Origin: Pseudomonas sp. RIT623
GTDB taxonomy: Bacteria > Pseudomonadota > Gammaproteobacteria > Pseudomonadales > Pseudomonadaceae
Assembly: GCF_004519305.1 (NCBI RefSeq)
Contig: NZ_SOZA01000009.1
Span: 62,001 to 126,000, forward strand
DNA length: 64,000 nt
Direction of reading: 5' to 3'
The notes under the pieces were generated by a model. The model was not told the DNA's origin, made no database searches, and saw only the letters and a list, made by a program, of their open reading frames with translations. The position numbers were made by a program, and so were the translations under genes. Of the stretch, positions 1 through 12,571 are shown in pieces (positions within the stretch are counted from its first letter, which is position 1; the number at the start of each line of letters is the position of its first letter).

Positions 1-172
1 TTTCGCTACTGGCAAGCCAATTACCGCCCAGGCGGTAGGAAAATGGAATAGATAGTGAATTAAATACCTTTCATGAACGATTGGATCCCGTTCCAGGTGT
101 TATCGGGATACCGCATCAACACCCAGACACCCCCTTAGTTTGTAGGCCCATTCCTTGACAAGACAGCGCGCC

Positions 173-1270
173 ATGAGCCTCGACACCCTCAAGGTCATTC
201 GACCTGCACAAGCCACCACAGACACCTTTGCGCTGCCCTACGAAGATCACCTTGTTGCGGTGGAACGCGCCGCGGATCAACTACTGATCACCGCGCTGCC
301 AGGAGTCAGCGAAATGCTGGTCGATACGCGACCGCTGGCGCTCAGGGTACAGATCGCCACCACCTGCTACGAGCTGGTGCTACCCGCCCCGCATACCGCG
401 ATACTAAGAACCGGAAATGGTCCTGACAGCGTGCATCTGAAGGCCGACCCAAGCACCAGGATCATTGTCGAAACCGCCGCGGGCAACGACAAGATTCTCC
501 TGGAAGGCAAGGAGCAAGCCCCGGACGACTCATCGCAACGCCCTGGGGGCCGAGTGATAGTGGCGACCGGCAGCGGCGACGACCACATCATTGTCACTGG
601 CCTGCAGCGGGTGCAGGTTCATGCTGGCGAGGGCAACGATCTGATCTACAGCAGCGCCGCGCACACCTGGGTCAACACCGGTGAAGGCGATGACACGGTG
701 ATCGCGGGGACGGACCAGCTGACGCTTGCGCGTGCCGGCACACAGACCTTGCCCACGCACTATGCGCACAGCTTCAAGATCGAAGGCGACGCACGCTACA
801 TCGAGCAGATGACGCGACTCCTGCAGCGCCTGCACGCAAGCCCAACCGCCTCACGATTGCTCCAGGACCTGGCCGCCCGGAGGGTCACCGTCACCTTGCG
901 CTACACGTCAGTCACGGACAATGCCTTCGCGGGCTTCGACAGGCGGCTCGGCGACCCCAGGATCAAGGCCAACGGTCAACGAGGCGATCGCATTCTGCAC
1001 AGCGAGATCCTGTTCAACCCGCACATGCAGGTTCCAGGCGCCCCCCCGCTGATCGCGCTCTATCACGAACTTTGCCATATCTGGAACTACGCCACCGGCA
1101 GCGTCGCGGGCCAAGGCGAGCTGCAAGCCGTTGGGCTGGCGACCGGCGAAGCGCCATTTGATTTCGATGACGACCCCTCGACCGCGGATACCGCGAGCAA
1201 TCCGGCACCGTTCAACGAGAACGCGTTACGTGCAGAAATGGGCCTGCCACCTCGCCTGGCCTATCGCTGA
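173..1270 (+). CDS. M91-family (NleD/HopH1-like) zinc metalloprotease, effector candidate
   Basis: Protein of about 365 aa. The C-terminal half carries the zinc-peptidase motif HELCH (His codon at 1064-1066), preceded by a segment LLQDLAARRVTVTL and the phrase ILFNPHM, a layout typical of Peptidase_M91, whose best known members NleD and HopH1 are injected effectors that cut host kinases. The N-terminal half has four degenerate glycine/aspartate repeats (GNDKI, GDDHI, GNDLI, GDDTV) resembling RTX calcium-binding nonapeptides. No signal peptide is visible. I chose ATG 173; an in-frame TTG at 155 is possible, and neither has a strong ribosome site. The gene ends 4 bp before the convergent astE stop, so it abuts a core operon with no room for a terminator. 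Family assignment is fairly sure; secretion route and target are inference. Confidence 0.75.
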   Translation: MSLDTLKVIRPAQATTDTFALPYEDHLVAVERAADQLLITALPGVSEMLVDTRPLALRVQIATTCYELVLPAPHTAILRTGNGPDSVHLKADPSTRIIVETAAGNDKILLEGKEQAPDDSSQRPGGRVIVATGSGDDHIIVTGLQRVQVHAGEGNDLIYSSAAHTWVNTGEGDDTVIAGTDQLTLARAGTQTLPTHYAHSFKIEGDARYIEQMTRLLQRLHASPTASRLLQDLAARRVTVTLRYTSVTDNAFAGFDRRLGDPRIKANGQRGDRILHSEILFNPHMQVPGAPPLIALYHELCHIWNYATGSVAGQGELQAVGLATGEAPFDFDDDPSTADTASNPAPFNENALRAEMGLPPRLAYR

Positions 1271-1274
1271 GCAG

Positions 1275-2282
1275 TCAGGCCAGCGCGCTGTCCTCGGCCG
1301 GCACTATCAGGATGCCGGCCCGCAGCCCGTTCTTCACCTTAGGGTTGGGGAAAATGATGCGCGCGCCCTCCTCCTCCACCACCCAGCGCGTCTCGGCGAG
1401 GTCCTCGGCCAGCAGGTAGCCCTTGCTCAGCTCGGAGAAATTCTCGATGTCCGCTGGCAGGTGCAGGTGGAAGCTGTCGCTGTGCTTGATGATTTCGCGA
1501 GCGACGCTGAACAGCTTGAGGCCGTCCAGGCTCTGTTCGGTCTGGGGCTCGGTGTTTTCGATGAGGTGGATCAGGCGCGTTTCGAGCTTGTCGAGATTGA
1601 CTTGCTCGTTCTGCCCGAAGGGGCGGGCCTTGCCCAGTTCCAGGGTGAAGGCTTCGGCATCGAGTTGCTCATAGGTGAACGCGCTGAAGGTGATCGACGA
1701 CTTGCTCTGCAGCAGCACCGCCTCCATGCCGGCCGCCGCCAGGCGGGCCAGCTCGCGACGGGAGTGCTTGCGCCCTTCCTTGTAGGGATACAGCGCGAAC
1801 TGCTCGATCTTCGACCCGCGAATGGCGGTATGCAGGTCGTAATGCAGGCGGGCGCGCTCGGGCTTGCTGAAGAACACCCGGGCAAACTGCTCCAGCTCCG
1901 CGGCCCGCAATGCCTCGAAACCACTGGAAAGTTCATGCCGGCCATTGAACAGGCGGTTGATGTCCTGCTCGATGAAACGCTCACCCTTGCGGATCGCCGG
2001 CGGATTGCCAAACAGGAACAACACTCGTGCGCGCGGCTTGATGGAGCCATCGGCCACGCCATGCAGGAGTTTTTCCAGCAACTCGATCGGCGCCGTCTCA
2101 TTGCCGTGGATACCTGCCGACAGCAATAGGTCAAGGCCGCTGTCCTCGGCCTCGGGCGGACGCACTTCCAAGGCGCCCTCCCCCAGCCAGCGCAAACGCA
2201 CGCCCCAGGGCGTCACTTGGGTCTTCTCGGCCGGTTCGTGATCGGTCAGGGTCAGCTCAAGCAGTTTGCCAAGGGCGAGCAT
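1275..2282 (-). CDS. astE: Succinylglutamate desuccinylase (last step of AST pathway)
   Basis: 335-aa zinc hydrolase of the AspA/AstE family that splits N-succinylglutamate into succinate and glutamate, the final step of arginine succinyltransferase catabolism in the cytoplasm. The N-terminal [15 protein letters not shown] motif holds the zinc-binding His and Glu, and the [11 protein letters not shown] segment supplies a third ligand. The start at 2282 is set by an AAGGAAG ribosome site; longer upstream frames run through the preceding gene. It is the last gene of the aru operon, known as aruE in P. aeruginosa. Confidence 0.95.
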   Translation of the reverse strand: MLALGKLLELTLTDHEPAEKTQVTPWGVRLRWLGEGALEVRPPEAEDSGLDLLLSAGIHGNETAPIELLEKLLHGVADGSIKPRARVLFLFGNPPAIRKGERFIEQDINRLFNGRHELSSGFEALRAAELEQFARVFFSKPERARLHYDLHTAIRGSKIEQFALYPYKEGRKHSRRELARLAAAGMEAVLLQSKSSITFSAFTYEQLDAEAFTLELGKARPFGQNEQVNLDKLETRLIHLIENTEPQTEQSLDGLKLFSVAREIIKHSDSFHLHLPADIENFSELSKGYLLAEDLAETRWVVEEEGARIIFPNPKVKNGLRAGILIVPAEDSALA

Positions 2283-2292
2283 GGGCGCTTCC

Positions 2293-2580
2293 TTAGTGGT
2301 GGTGGCCGCAGTCCGGGCCGTGGACGTGGTCGTCGTCACCGGCATCGGCCGGTTCCATTTCCAGTTGCAGGCTGACCAGGTTGGTGGCCATCGGGCGCAG
2401 CAGCAGGTTGGCGTACTCGGTGTCGTCTTCCTCGACATCGACGCCGATCAGCAGCTGGCCGCGGCCATCCTGCTGGATCCACACCTCCTTGCCTTGCCAG
2501 ACCACGGCAAAACGGGTGCACGAGGTTTCCAGCTGGGTGCCGTCTTCATCTTCCAGGATCAGGCGCAGGGCGTCGGACAT
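2293..2580 (-). CDS. Small aru-operon protein with His-rich tail (PA0900-like)
   Basis: 95-aa acidic protein between astB and astE, spaced 14 and 10 bp from them, so almost certainly co-translated with the operon. The start at 2580 follows a GAGAGAAA ribosome site. The body ([49 protein letters not shown]) predicts a small beta-rich fold. The C-terminus is [14 protein letters not shown], with five His, one Cys and several Asp, which looks like a metal-binding tail. Homologues sit at this place in Pseudomonas aru clusters and are often annotated 'topoisomerase II', a label the sequence does not support. Because AstE is a zinc enzyme, a metal-handling accessory role is conceivable, but that is speculation. 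Confidence 0.85.
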   Translation of the reverse strand: MSDALRLILEDEDGTQLETSCTRFAVVWQGKEVWIQQDGRGQLLIGVDVEEDDTEYANLLLRPMATNLVSLQLEMEPADAGDDDHVHGPDCGHHH

Positions 2581-2594
2581 TGCAATTTCTCTCT

Positions 2595-3944
2595 TCAAGG
2601 TTGGCATTGGAACGGATAGACCGAACCCAGCTTGAGGATCTGGGTCAGTTCATCCAGTGCCGTGCGGCATTCCACCAGCAACTGCGGGTCGGCCAGGTCC
2701 GCCTCGCCGAGGCGATCGCGGTAGTGCTTGTCGACCCATTGCACCAGGGTGTCGTACAGCGGGGCGGTCATGATAACGCCTTGGTTGACCGCCGCCAGTT
2801 CGTTTTCCTTCAACGCCACGCGCAGGCGCAGACAAGCCGGGCCGCCGCCGTTCTGCATGCTCTGCTTGAGGTCGAACACCTTGACCTCCTTGATCGGGCC
2901 GCCCTGGCTGGTCAGCTGGCCCAGATACGCCCAGACGCGCTCGTTATTGCGGCACTCCTCCGGCACTACCAGCAGCATCGAGCCGTCCTCGCGGCTGAGC
3001 AGCTGGCTGTTGAACAGGTAGGAACGCACCGCGTCCTCCACCGTCACCGCCAAACGCGGCACGCAGATGGCCTGGAAGTTGCCACCTTTGCTGGCCAGTT
3101 TAGCCTGCAGCTGGCCAAGCACCGCGTCGGTGTCGAGGAAGGCATCCTCGTGGTAGAACAGCACCTCACCGTTGCCCACCGCGATCACATCGTTGTGAAA
3201 CACACCCTGATCGATCACTGCCGGGTTCTGTTGAGCGTAGACCACGCCATCGTCGCGCAGGCCGTGCAACCGGGCCACCGCCTGCGAGGCCTCCAGGGTC
3301 TGGCGCGCCGGGTACTTCTGCGGCGCGGGGTAGCGGCTGTCGAAGGCACTGCGGCCATAGACGAAGAACTCGACGCCGGCATCGCCGTAGGCACGACAGA
3401 AGCGGGTATGGTTGGCCGCGCCCTCGTCACCGAACTGGGCAACCGCCGGCAGTGCCTGGTGATGGGCGAACACCTTGTCGTCATTGAACATGGCGCCCAG
3501 CACGCGACTGGTGGTTGGGTGCTCGATGCTGCGGTGGTACTTGCAGTTGAGGTTGGCGGCGGTGAAGTGCACGCGGCCGTCGGCGGTGTCGGCGCTGGGG
3601 CTGACGGTGGCGGCGTTGGCCACCCACATGCTCGAGGCCGAGCAACTGGCCACCAGCAGCGGCATGGCCTCCTTCGCGGCGCGCTGGATCACTTCGGCGT
3701 CGCTGCCGGTGAAGCCCAGGCGACGCAGCGCTGCCACGTCCGGGCGCTCCTGTGGCGCCAGCACGCCCTGCTGGAAGCCCATCTCCATCAGCGCCCTCAT
3801 CTTCGCCAGGCCCTGGCGCGCCGCCTCGCGTGGGTTGGAACCTTGCTGGCTATTGCTCTGCGAGGCCACGTTGCCGTAGGACAGGCCGCCGTAGTTGTGG
3901 GTCGGCCCCACCAGGCCATCAAAATTCACTTCATAGGATTTCAT
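2595..3944 (-). CDS. astB: N-succinylarginine dihydrolase
   Basis: 449-aa enzyme of the amidinotransferase superfamily that converts N2-succinylarginine to N2-succinylornithine, 2 NH3 and CO2. The N-terminus [19 protein letters not shown] is the family hallmark, and the likely catalytic Cys lies at about residue 371 in [12 protein letters not shown] near the C-terminus. Full length for the family. The start at 3944 has a CGGAG ribosome site. It is second in reaction order, between succinyltransferase and succinylornithine transaminase; called aruB in P. aeruginosa. Confidence 0.96.
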   Translation of the reverse strand: MKSYEVNFDGLVGPTHNYGGLSYGNVASQSNSQQGSNPREAARQGLAKMRALMEMGFQQGVLAPQERPDVAALRRLGFTGSDAEVIQRAAKEAMPLLVASCSASSMWVANAATVSPSADTADGRVHFTAANLNCKYHRSIEHPTTSRVLGAMFNDDKVFAHHQALPAVAQFGDEGAANHTRFCRAYGDAGVEFFVYGRSAFDSRYPAPQKYPARQTLEASQAVARLHGLRDDGVVYAQQNPAVIDQGVFHNDVIAVGNGEVLFYHEDAFLDTDAVLGQLQAKLASKGGNFQAICVPRLAVTVEDAVRSYLFNSQLLSREDGSMLLVVPEECRNNERVWAYLGQLTSQGGPIKEVKVFDLKQSMQNGGGPACLRLRVALKENELAAVNQGVIMTAPLYDTLVQWVDKHYRDRLGEADLADPQLLVECRTALDELTQILKLGSVYPFQCQP

Positions 3945-3967
3945 CGGCTAGGCTCCGAGACCTGTTG

Positions 3968-5431
<1,464 letters not shown>

Positions 5432-6460
5432 TTACTGGGCCTCCCGGCTGGCGGACAGTGGCACCGCGCGCACATTGTCGCCCGCGCCCAGGCGCAGGCG
5501 CTTGGCGGTCTGCGGATCGACCACCAGGGTGCCGGCGGCGAGGCGCGCCGGCGCGGCGGTGATGCGGCAATCTTCGCGCTTGCGGTTGTGGATGATATAG
5601 GGTGTGGCGTCGTCGCCCGGGGTGCCGACGGCCAGCACCAGGGTCTCGCTGTCACGCACGGCGCGGATCTTCGAGGTCTCGCACTCGATGGCCGGGCCCG
5701 CATCGAAGATGTCGACGAAGCCCTGGTAGTTGAAACCTTCGCGCTTAAGCATGGCCAGCGCAGGCTCGGTGTCGGTATGCACGCGGCCGATGACATTGCG
5801 CGCGGCCTCCGAAAGGAAGCAGGTGTACAGCGGGAACTTGGGCATCAGTTCGGCGATGAACGACTTGTTGCCCACCCCGGTGAGGTAATCGGCCTGACTG
5901 AACTCCATCTTGAAGAAGTGCCGGCCCAGGCTCTCCCAGAACGGCGAACGCCCCTGCTCGTCGGACATGCCGCGCATCTCGGCGATGATCTTGTGGCCGA
6001 ACAGCTCGGGGAATTCGGCGATGAAAAGCATCCGCGCCTTGGACAGCAGGCGACCGTTGAGGCCGCTGCGATGGTCGCCACGCAGGAACAGCGAGCACAG
6101 CTCGGAGTTGCCGGTCAGGTCGTTGGCCAGGAACAGGGTCGGAATCTCGCGGTAGATCTTCAGCTCCTGCGAAGCGCTGACGGTCAGGCCGACCCGGTAG
6201 TTGTACCAGGGCTCGCGCAGGCCGACGGCACCGGCGATGGCGCTGATGCCGACCACCAACCCTTCGTCGTTCTCCAGCACGAACAAGTAGTCGGTATCAC
6301 CCCGCTCGGCCTCGCCACGGAAGCTTTTCTCGGCCCAGCCAACGCGCTGGCCGAGGCGCTCCTCGTTGGCCGGGAGCGTGGTCAGCCCAGTGGTGCCGGT
6401 GCTGCGAGCCAATTCGATCAGCGCGGGTAAATCGCTGCTGCGTACAGGACGAACGATCAT
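5432..6460 (-). CDS. aruG: Arginine N-succinyltransferase, beta subunit
   Basis: 342-aa AstA-family acyltransferase that transfers succinyl from succinyl-CoA to the alpha-amino group of arginine or ornithine, the entry step of the AST pathway. Pseudomonads carry two paralogous subunits; this is the second in gene order. Conserved segments include LVVGISAIAGAVG, NDLTGNSELCSLFL, GHKIIAEMRGMSDEQGRSPFWESLG and EGFNYQGFVDIFDAGP. The start at 6460 is fixed by a perfect AGGAG. It lies 55 bp downstream of its partner aruF. Confidence 0.95.
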   Translation of the reverse strand: MIVRPVRSSDLPALIELARSTGTTGLTTLPANEERLGQRVGWAEKSFRGEAERGDTDYLFVLENDEGLVVGISAIAGAVGLREPWYNYRVGLTVSASQELKIYREIPTLFLANDLTGNSELCSLFLRGDHRSGLNGRLLSKARMLFIAEFPELFGHKIIAEMRGMSDEQGRSPFWESLGRHFFKMEFSQADYLTGVGNKSFIAELMPKFPLYTCFLSEAARNVIGRVHTDTEPALAMLKREGFNYQGFVDIFDAGPAIECETSKIRAVRDSETLVLAVGTPGDDATPYIIHNRKREDCRITAAPARLAAGTLVVDPQTAKRLRLGAGDNVRAVPLSASREAQ

Positions 6461-6515
6461 GCTATCTCCTTGTGCGGCGGCCAGCGCCTGCCGCGAAACT
6501 CTCTGTTGCGGCCAA

Positions 6516-7535
6516 TCAGACCGCGACCAGGCGCACGCTGGCGCCTTCGCCGACACCCAGGGCCTCGACGGCCTCGCTGCTCAGGCTGACCGGTTTGCCC
6601 GGCACCCAGTCCAGCTCCAGCAACACCGCGCGGTAGTCCTGCAATTGGCCGTTGCACACCAGGTACGGTCGACCGCCCTTGACCGGGGCGTCGTCGAGCT
6701 TGACCGGCACCACGCGGCTCTGGGCGATCGAGCGGATGCCCGAGGTGCGTGCGTGCAGGGTCGGGCCACCGTCGAAGATGTCGATGTAGTGCTCGGTCTC
6801 GAAGCCTTCGCGCATGAGGATATCGAAGGTGATCTGCGCCCGCGGGTGCACCTGGCCCATGGCCTCTTGCGCGGCGTCGTCCAGCAGCGGCACGTAGATC
6901 GGATAGTGCGGCATCAGCTCGGCGAGGAAAGTGCGGCTCTTCAAGCCGCACAGGCGCTCGGCGTCGGCATAGTTGAGGTCGAAGAAGTTGCGCCCGATGG
7001 CATCCCAGAACGGCGATTCGCCCTGCTCGTCGCTGAAACCGACGATTTCGGTGACCACCGAATCGGCGAAACGCTCGGGGTGCGCAGCCATGAACAGCAG
7101 GCGACCGCGCGAGTTGAGCTCGGCGAAGGCGCTGTTCACCAACTCCGGCAACACGTAGAAGCTGGTCAGCAGGCTATTGCCGGTAAGGTCGTGACACAGC
7201 GACAGGACGTGGATCTTGTTGTGGATCTTCAGCTCGCGCGAGGCGTGTACGAAGGTCTCGTTACGAAAGCTGTAGAACGGCTCGGAATAACCGGCCGAGG
7301 CGACGATGGCCGAGCAGCCGACCAGCTTGCCGGTGGCGCTGTCCTCGAGCACGAAGAAATAGCTCTCCTCGCCGTTGAAGCTCACTTCGGCGGCGAACGA
7401 GGTTTCCGAGGCGGCGATCTTGTCGCCCAGGCGAGCGGTGTCATCCGGCAACGAGGTGACACCAATGGGGCTGTCGGCAGCCATGCGCTGCACTTCGTTC
7501 AGATCCGCCATTTGCGCGGGGCGCATCACCAGCAT
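6516..7535 (-). CDS. aruF: Arginine/ornithine N-succinyltransferase, alpha subunit
   Basis: 339-aa paralogue of AruG in the same operon; the two are taken to form the hetero-oligomeric succinyltransferase. It shares the motifs HDLTGNSLLTSFYV, ADSVVTEIVGFSDEQGESP and EGFETEHYIDIFDGGP with AruG. The start at 7535 follows a GGAGTG ribosome site. It is 140 bp downstream of aruC, in a spacer that shows a weak GC-rich stem but no convincing terminator. Confidence 0.95.
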   Translation of the reverse strand: MLVMRPAQMADLNEVQRMAADSPIGVTSLPDDTARLGDKIAASETSFAAEVSFNGEESYFFVLEDSATGKLVGCSAIVASAGYSEPFYSFRNETFVHASRELKIHNKIHVLSLCHDLTGNSLLTSFYVLPELVNSAFAELNSRGRLLFMAAHPERFADSVVTEIVGFSDEQGESPFWDAIGRNFFDLNYADAERLCGLKSRTFLAELMPHYPIYVPLLDDAAQEAMGQVHPRAQITFDILMREGFETEHYIDIFDGGPTLHARTSGIRSIAQSRVVPVKLDDAPVKGGRPYLVCNGQLQDYRAVLLELDWVPGKPVSLSSEAVEALGVGEGASVRLVAV

Positions 7536-7675
7536 GGTGTCACTCCTTTCGGGAAAGCGCGCCGATCACATCGGCACGGAAAAACGACGGGCACGCGCCA
7601 CTACCTGCAAGCAGGCCCGCACTGGAATTCAGGGATCGCCGACCCAGGCCAAAACCCGGGCCGACGAAGGGTGGA

Positions 7676-8995
<1,320 letters not shown>

Positions 8996-9025
8996 TTACA
9001 GCGCCAAACCCTGTTTTTGCAAGGT

Positions 9026-9041
9026 TTTCGGCAATGCGACA
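9026..9041 (-). promoter_or_regulatory. Candidate ArgR half-site, distal
   Basis: On the minus strand this reads TGTCGC-ATTGCCGA-AA, again a full consensus match and in the same orientation as the site at 8975-8990. A further TGTCGC on the plus strand at 9047-9052 is followed by N8-AG, one base short of consensus. The cluster supports direct ArgR control of the operon. Confidence 0.55.
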
Positions 9042-9139
9042 AACACTGTCGCAATCGCGCAGTGTAACGGGAGGATGGGGTGGCGGGGAGAGGCCAGACG
9101 AGAATTGGGTGAACGGGTGTTCACATGTACAAACCCCAT

Positions 9140-9200
9140 CGCAGGGCAAGCCCGCTCCCACAAACAACGCAACCCGTGGGAGCGGGCGTAGGCCCGCGAT
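9140..9200. repeat. REP pair (GTGGGAGCGGGC family)
   Basis: Two inverted copies of the Pseudomonas REP core: GGCAAGCCCGCTCCCAC on the left and GTGGGAGCGGGCGTAGGCCC on the right, able to form a long hairpin downstream of argR. Such elements often stabilise mRNA ends or terminate transcription. The same family recurs at 20950, 42532 and, in part, 13848. Confidence 0.8.
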
Positions 9201-9225
9201 AACGCCTGCGCAGTAAAGGAAGTTG

Positions 9226-10206
9226 TCAGCCGCGCTCGGCCGGCGCCGAACTCAGTTCGAACGGGCTGCTGCTGCGGCGCTGGTTGCGATCCTCTCGCGG
9301 CGTGGCACCAAAGAAATTACGGTACGCGCTGGAGAAATGCGGCCCGGAGGAAAACCCGCAGGACAAGCCGATCTGGATGATCGACTTGCTGGTCTGCATC
9401 AGCATCTGCCGCGCCTTGTTCAGCCGCAGCTCCAGGTAATACTGGCTGGGCACGCGATTGAGGTACTGCTTGAAGATCCGCTCCAGCTGGCGCCGCGACA
9501 CGCATACATGCTGGGCGATCTCATCAGTGGTCAGCGGCTCTTCGATATTGGCCTCCATCAGCAGCACCGCCTGGGTCAGCTTCGGATGGCTGGAACCCAA
9601 GCGGTTCTGCAGCGGAATGCGCTGGCGCTCGCCCCCCTCGCGAATACGCTCGACCACCAGTTCCTCCGACACCGCGCCGGCCAACTCGGCACCGTGGTCG
9701 CGGGCCAGCACCGCCAACAGCAGGTCGGTCACAGCCATGCCGCCGCAAGCAGTCAAACGATCACGATCCCAGTCGAACAGGTGGCTGGTGGCGATCACCT
9801 TGGGAAAGCGCTCGGCGAAGTCATCCTGCCAGCGCCAGTGCACCGCGGCGCGGTAGCCATCGAGCAGGCCCAGCGCCGCCAATGGGTACACCCCGGCGGA
9901 CAGCCCGCCGATCATGCAACCCCCGCGCGCCAGCTGCTTGAGCGCGGTCGACAGTGCCGAACCGACGGCCGACGGCGGCTCATCGGCCAACAGGAACAGC
10001 TTGTGACAGCCCTCGAGGCGACCGTTCCACGCCTCGCCCGGCAAACGCCAGGCACCCTCCTGCGCAGCCTCGGCCTGCAAATAGGCGAGTTCGTAGACCA
10101 CATCCGGATGCACCCGCTGGGCCACCAGCAACACCTCTTCCGCCAGCGCCAGGGTCAGCGGCTTGGTGCCGGGCCAGATGAGAAATCCGATTCGCTGGGT
10201 GGTCAT
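9226..10206 (-). CDS. argR: ArgR, AraC-family regulator of arginine metabolism
   Basis: 326-aa transcription factor, unrelated to enterobacterial ArgR. It has an N-terminal DJ-1/PfpI-like (class I glutamine amidotransferase-like) sensing domain (IGFLIWPGTKPLTLALAEEVL, GGLSAGVYPLAALGLL) and a C-terminal AraC/XylS double helix-turn-helix (TTDEIAQHVCVSRRQLERIF, then IIQIGLSCGFSSGPHFSSAYRNFFG). In P. aeruginosa it activates aru and aot when arginine is present. The start at 10206 (MTTQRIGF) fits the family; its ribosome site is weak. It lies 103 bp after aotP and is probably the last gene of the aot transcript, giving autoregulation. Confidence 0.95.
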   Translation of the reverse strand: MTTQRIGFLIWPGTKPLTLALAEEVLLVAQRVHPDVVYELAYLQAEAAQEGAWRLPGEAWNGRLEGCHKLFLLADEPPSAVGSALSTALKQLARGGCMIGGLSAGVYPLAALGLLDGYRAAVHWRWQDDFAERFPKVIATSHLFDWDRDRLTACGGMAVTDLLLAVLARDHGAELAGAVSEELVVERIREGGERQRIPLQNRLGSSHPKLTQAVLLMEANIEEPLTTDEIAQHVCVSRRQLERIFKQYLNRVPSQYYLELRLNKARQMLMQTSKSIIQIGLSCGFSSGPHFSSAYRNFFGATPREDRNQRRSSSPFELSSAPAERG

Positions 10207-10309
10207 AGGGCGTGGTCCAAAACCTGGAAAGGAAGGTTCGCGCTCGTCGCGCCGGGGCATGCAACGTGCGTTGCGCAGCATGCCCCATCATGGTGCAAAA
10301 GTGCAGCCT

Positions 10310-11074
10310 TTACTTGAGGCTGCCAGACAGGAACTGCTTGAGGCGCTCGGACTGCGGGTTGACCAACACCTCGCGCGGGCAGCCGCGCTCTTCGACCAGG
10401 CCCTTGTGCAGGAATACCAGCTGGTTGGAGACCTCGCGGGCGAAGCCCATCTCGTGGGTGACCACGACCATGGTGCGGCCTTCCTGGGCCAGCGACTGCA
10501 TGACCTTGAGCACATCGCCCACCAGTTCCGGGTCGAGCGCCGAGGTCGGCTCGTCGAACAGCATCACTTCAGGCTCCATGGCCAGGGCACGGGCGATGGC
10601 CACGCGCTGTTGCTCACCGCCGGACATGTGCCCGGGGAAGGCATCCTTGCGATGGGCGACACCCACCTTGGCCAGGTAGTGCTCGGCCTTTTCCAGCGCT
10701 TCTTTCTTGTTCACGCCCAGCACATGCACCGGCGCCTCGATGACGTTTTCCAGCGCGGTCATGTGCGACCACAGGTTGAAATGCTGGAACACCATCGACA
10801 GGCGCGAGCGCATGCGTTGCAACTGCTTGGGGTCGGCGGCCTTGAGCGCGCCGTCCTTGCCGGCGACCAGCTTGAGCTCTTCGTTGTTGAGCAGGATCTT
10901 GCCCGCGTGCGGCTGCTCGAGCAGGTTGATGCAACGCAGGAAGGTGGATTTGCCCGAGCCGCTGGAGCCGATGATGCTGATCACGTCGCCCGCCTTGGCT
11001 TCGAGGGAGACGCCCTTGAGCACCTCGTGGCTGCCATAGCGCTTGTGCAGGTCTTGGATTTGCAGTTTGTACAT
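10310..11074 (-). CDS. aotP: Arginine/ornithine ABC importer, ATPase
   Basis: 254-aa nucleotide-binding subunit of the polar amino-acid ABC family. Walker A is GSSGSGKST, the signature is [16 protein letters not shown], Walker B is [15 protein letters not shown], and the switch His lies in [10 protein letters not shown]. The start [14 protein letters not shown] at 11074 was preferred over an in-frame ATG five codons earlier. In P. aeruginosa an extra gene, aotO, lies between aotM and aotP; here the spacing is only 22 bp, so aotO is absent. Confidence 0.95.
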   Translation of the reverse strand: MYKLQIQDLHKRYGSHEVLKGVSLEAKAGDVISIIGSSGSGKSTFLRCINLLEQPHAGKILLNNEELKLVAGKDGALKAADPKQLQRMRSRLSMVFQHFNLWSHMTALENVIEAPVHVLGVNKKEALEKAEHYLAKVGVAHRKDAFPGHMSGGEQQRVAIARALAMEPEVMLFDEPTSALDPELVGDVLKVMQSLAQEGRTMVVVTHEMGFAREVSNQLVFLHKGLVEERGCPREVLVNPQSERLKQFLSGSLK

Positions 11075-11096
11075 GCTGTCGGTTCTCACAGAGCGG

Positions 11097-11795
11097 TCAG
11101 TGCTTGCGCGGCGCCAGGTAGCCGAGCCAACGGCGTTCGGCCAGCTTGAACAGGCGCACGAGGATGAAGGTCAGGCACAGGTAGAACACGCCCGCCGTGA
11201 TATAGGCCTCGAAAGGCAGGTAGTACTGGGCGTTGACCGTGCGCGCGGCACCAGTGATGTCGATCAGGGTGACGATCGACGCCAGGCTGGTGGTCTGCAG
11301 CATCATGATCACCTCGTTGCTGTACTGCGGCAGCGCCCGGCGCAGCGCAGAGGGCAGCAGGATGCGGCGGTACATTTTCATGCGCGACATGCCGATGGCC
11401 TTGGCCGCCTCGATCTCGCCATGGGGCGTGGCCTTGAGGCTGCCGGCGATGATCTCGGCGGTGTAGGCGCTGGTGTTGACGGCGAAGGCCAGGCAGGCAC
11501 AGAAGGTCGCGCTGGACAGCCACGGCCACAGGAAGCTCTCGCGCACCGCCTCGAACTGGGCCAGGCCGTAGTAGATCAGGAACAGCTGCACCAGCATCGG
11601 CGTGCCGCGAATCACATAGGTGTACAGCCAGGCGCTCATGTTCACCAGCGGCTGCTTGGACACCCGCATCAGGCCCAGCGGGATGGCCGCCAGCAGACCG
11701 AAGAACAGCGACAGCGCCAGCAGCTTGAGGGTGGTCAGCAGCCCGCCGATGTACAGCGGCAGCGCCTCCCAGATGACGTTGTAGTCGAAGATCAT
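11097..11795 (-). CDS. aotM: Arginine/ornithine ABC importer, permease M
   Basis: 232-aa inner-membrane permease of the HisM/ArtM type with about five hydrophobic helices. The EAA loop, which docks the ATPase, is [30 protein letters not shown]. It pairs with AotQ to form the channel. The start overlaps the aotQ stop in an ATGA arrangement, so the two are translationally coupled. Confidence 0.94.
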   Translation of the reverse strand: MIFDYNVIWEALPLYIGGLLTTLKLLALSLFFGLLAAIPLGLMRVSKQPLVNMSAWLYTYVIRGTPMLVQLFLIYYGLAQFEAVRESFLWPWLSSATFCACLAFAVNTSAYTAEIIAGSLKATPHGEIEAAKAIGMSRMKMYRRILLPSALRRALPQYSNEVIMMLQTTSLASIVTLIDITGAARTVNAQYYLPFEAYITAGVFYLCLTFILVRLFKLAERRWLGYLAPRKH

Positions 11796-12481
11796 AGTTC
11801 AGCCGCCTTGACGCCCACCGAGTAGCGCTTCTCGAGATACTTCAACGCCAGCAGCGAGACACTGGTCAACACCAGGTACAACGCCGCCACCGCCAGGAAG
11901 AAGGTGAAGGGTTCGCGGGTGGCGTCGGCCGCCTGCTTGGCCTTGAACATCATGTCCTGCAGGCCGACCACCGAAATCAGCGCGGTCGCCTTGGTCAGTA
12001 CCAGCCAGTTGTTGGTGAAGCCCGGGATCGCCAGGCGGATCATCTGCGGCACCATGATCCGGAAGAATACCTGCACGCCGCTCATGCCATAGGCGGCACC
12101 GGCCTCCGCCTGCCCCTTGGGAATACCCAGGAACGCGCCGCGGAAGGTTTCCGACAGGTACGCGCCGAAGATGAAGCCCAGGGTACCGATGCCGGCCACC
12201 AGCGGGTTCAGGTCTATGTAATCGTCATAGCCGAGCAGCGGCGCCACCCGGTTGATGATGTCCTGGCCGCCATAGAAGATCAGCAGGATCAGGACCAGGT
12301 CAGGGATGCCACGGATCACCGTGGAGTACAGGTCCCCCAGCCAGGCCAACCAGCGCACCGGCGACAAACGCAGCGCCACGCCGATCAGGCCGAGGACGAT
12401 GGCCAGGGCCATCGACGACAGGGCGAGCTGTAGCGTCAGCCACGCTCCGTCGAGGATGACTGCCCCATAGCCTTTCAACAT
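11792..12481 (-). CDS. aotQ: Arginine/ornithine ABC importer, permease Q
   Basis: 229-aa HisQ/ArtQ-type permease. It has several hydrophobic segments (LQLALSSMALAIVLGLIGVA near the N-terminus) and an EAA loop at GQAEAGAAYGMSGVQVFFRI. It forms the transmembrane channel with AotM. It lies 90 bp downstream of aotJ, a spacing often seen where the binding protein is expressed more strongly than the permeases. Confidence 0.94.
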   Translation of the reverse strand: MLKGYGAVILDGAWLTLQLALSSMALAIVLGLIGVALRLSPVRWLAWLGDLYSTVIRGIPDLVLILLIFYGGQDIINRVAPLLGYDDYIDLNPLVAGIGTLGFIFGAYLSETFRGAFLGIPKGQAEAGAAYGMSGVQVFFRIMVPQMIRLAIPGFTNNWLVLTKATALISVVGLQDMMFKAKQAADATREPFTFFLAVAALYLVLTSVSLLALKYLEKRYSVGVKAAEL

Positions 12482-12571
12482 GATTCGGATTCCTCAGGGC
12501 TTGGGAATGAAAAATGGTGCAAACCTCAGAGATTCTGCTGTTTGCACCATTGCACAGGTGAAACTCGATGG

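Noticed and set aside
7536..7675. Attenuator or riboswitch between aruC and aruF
   Set aside because: A GC-rich stem can be drawn, but there is no T-run, leader peptide or known aptamer pattern.
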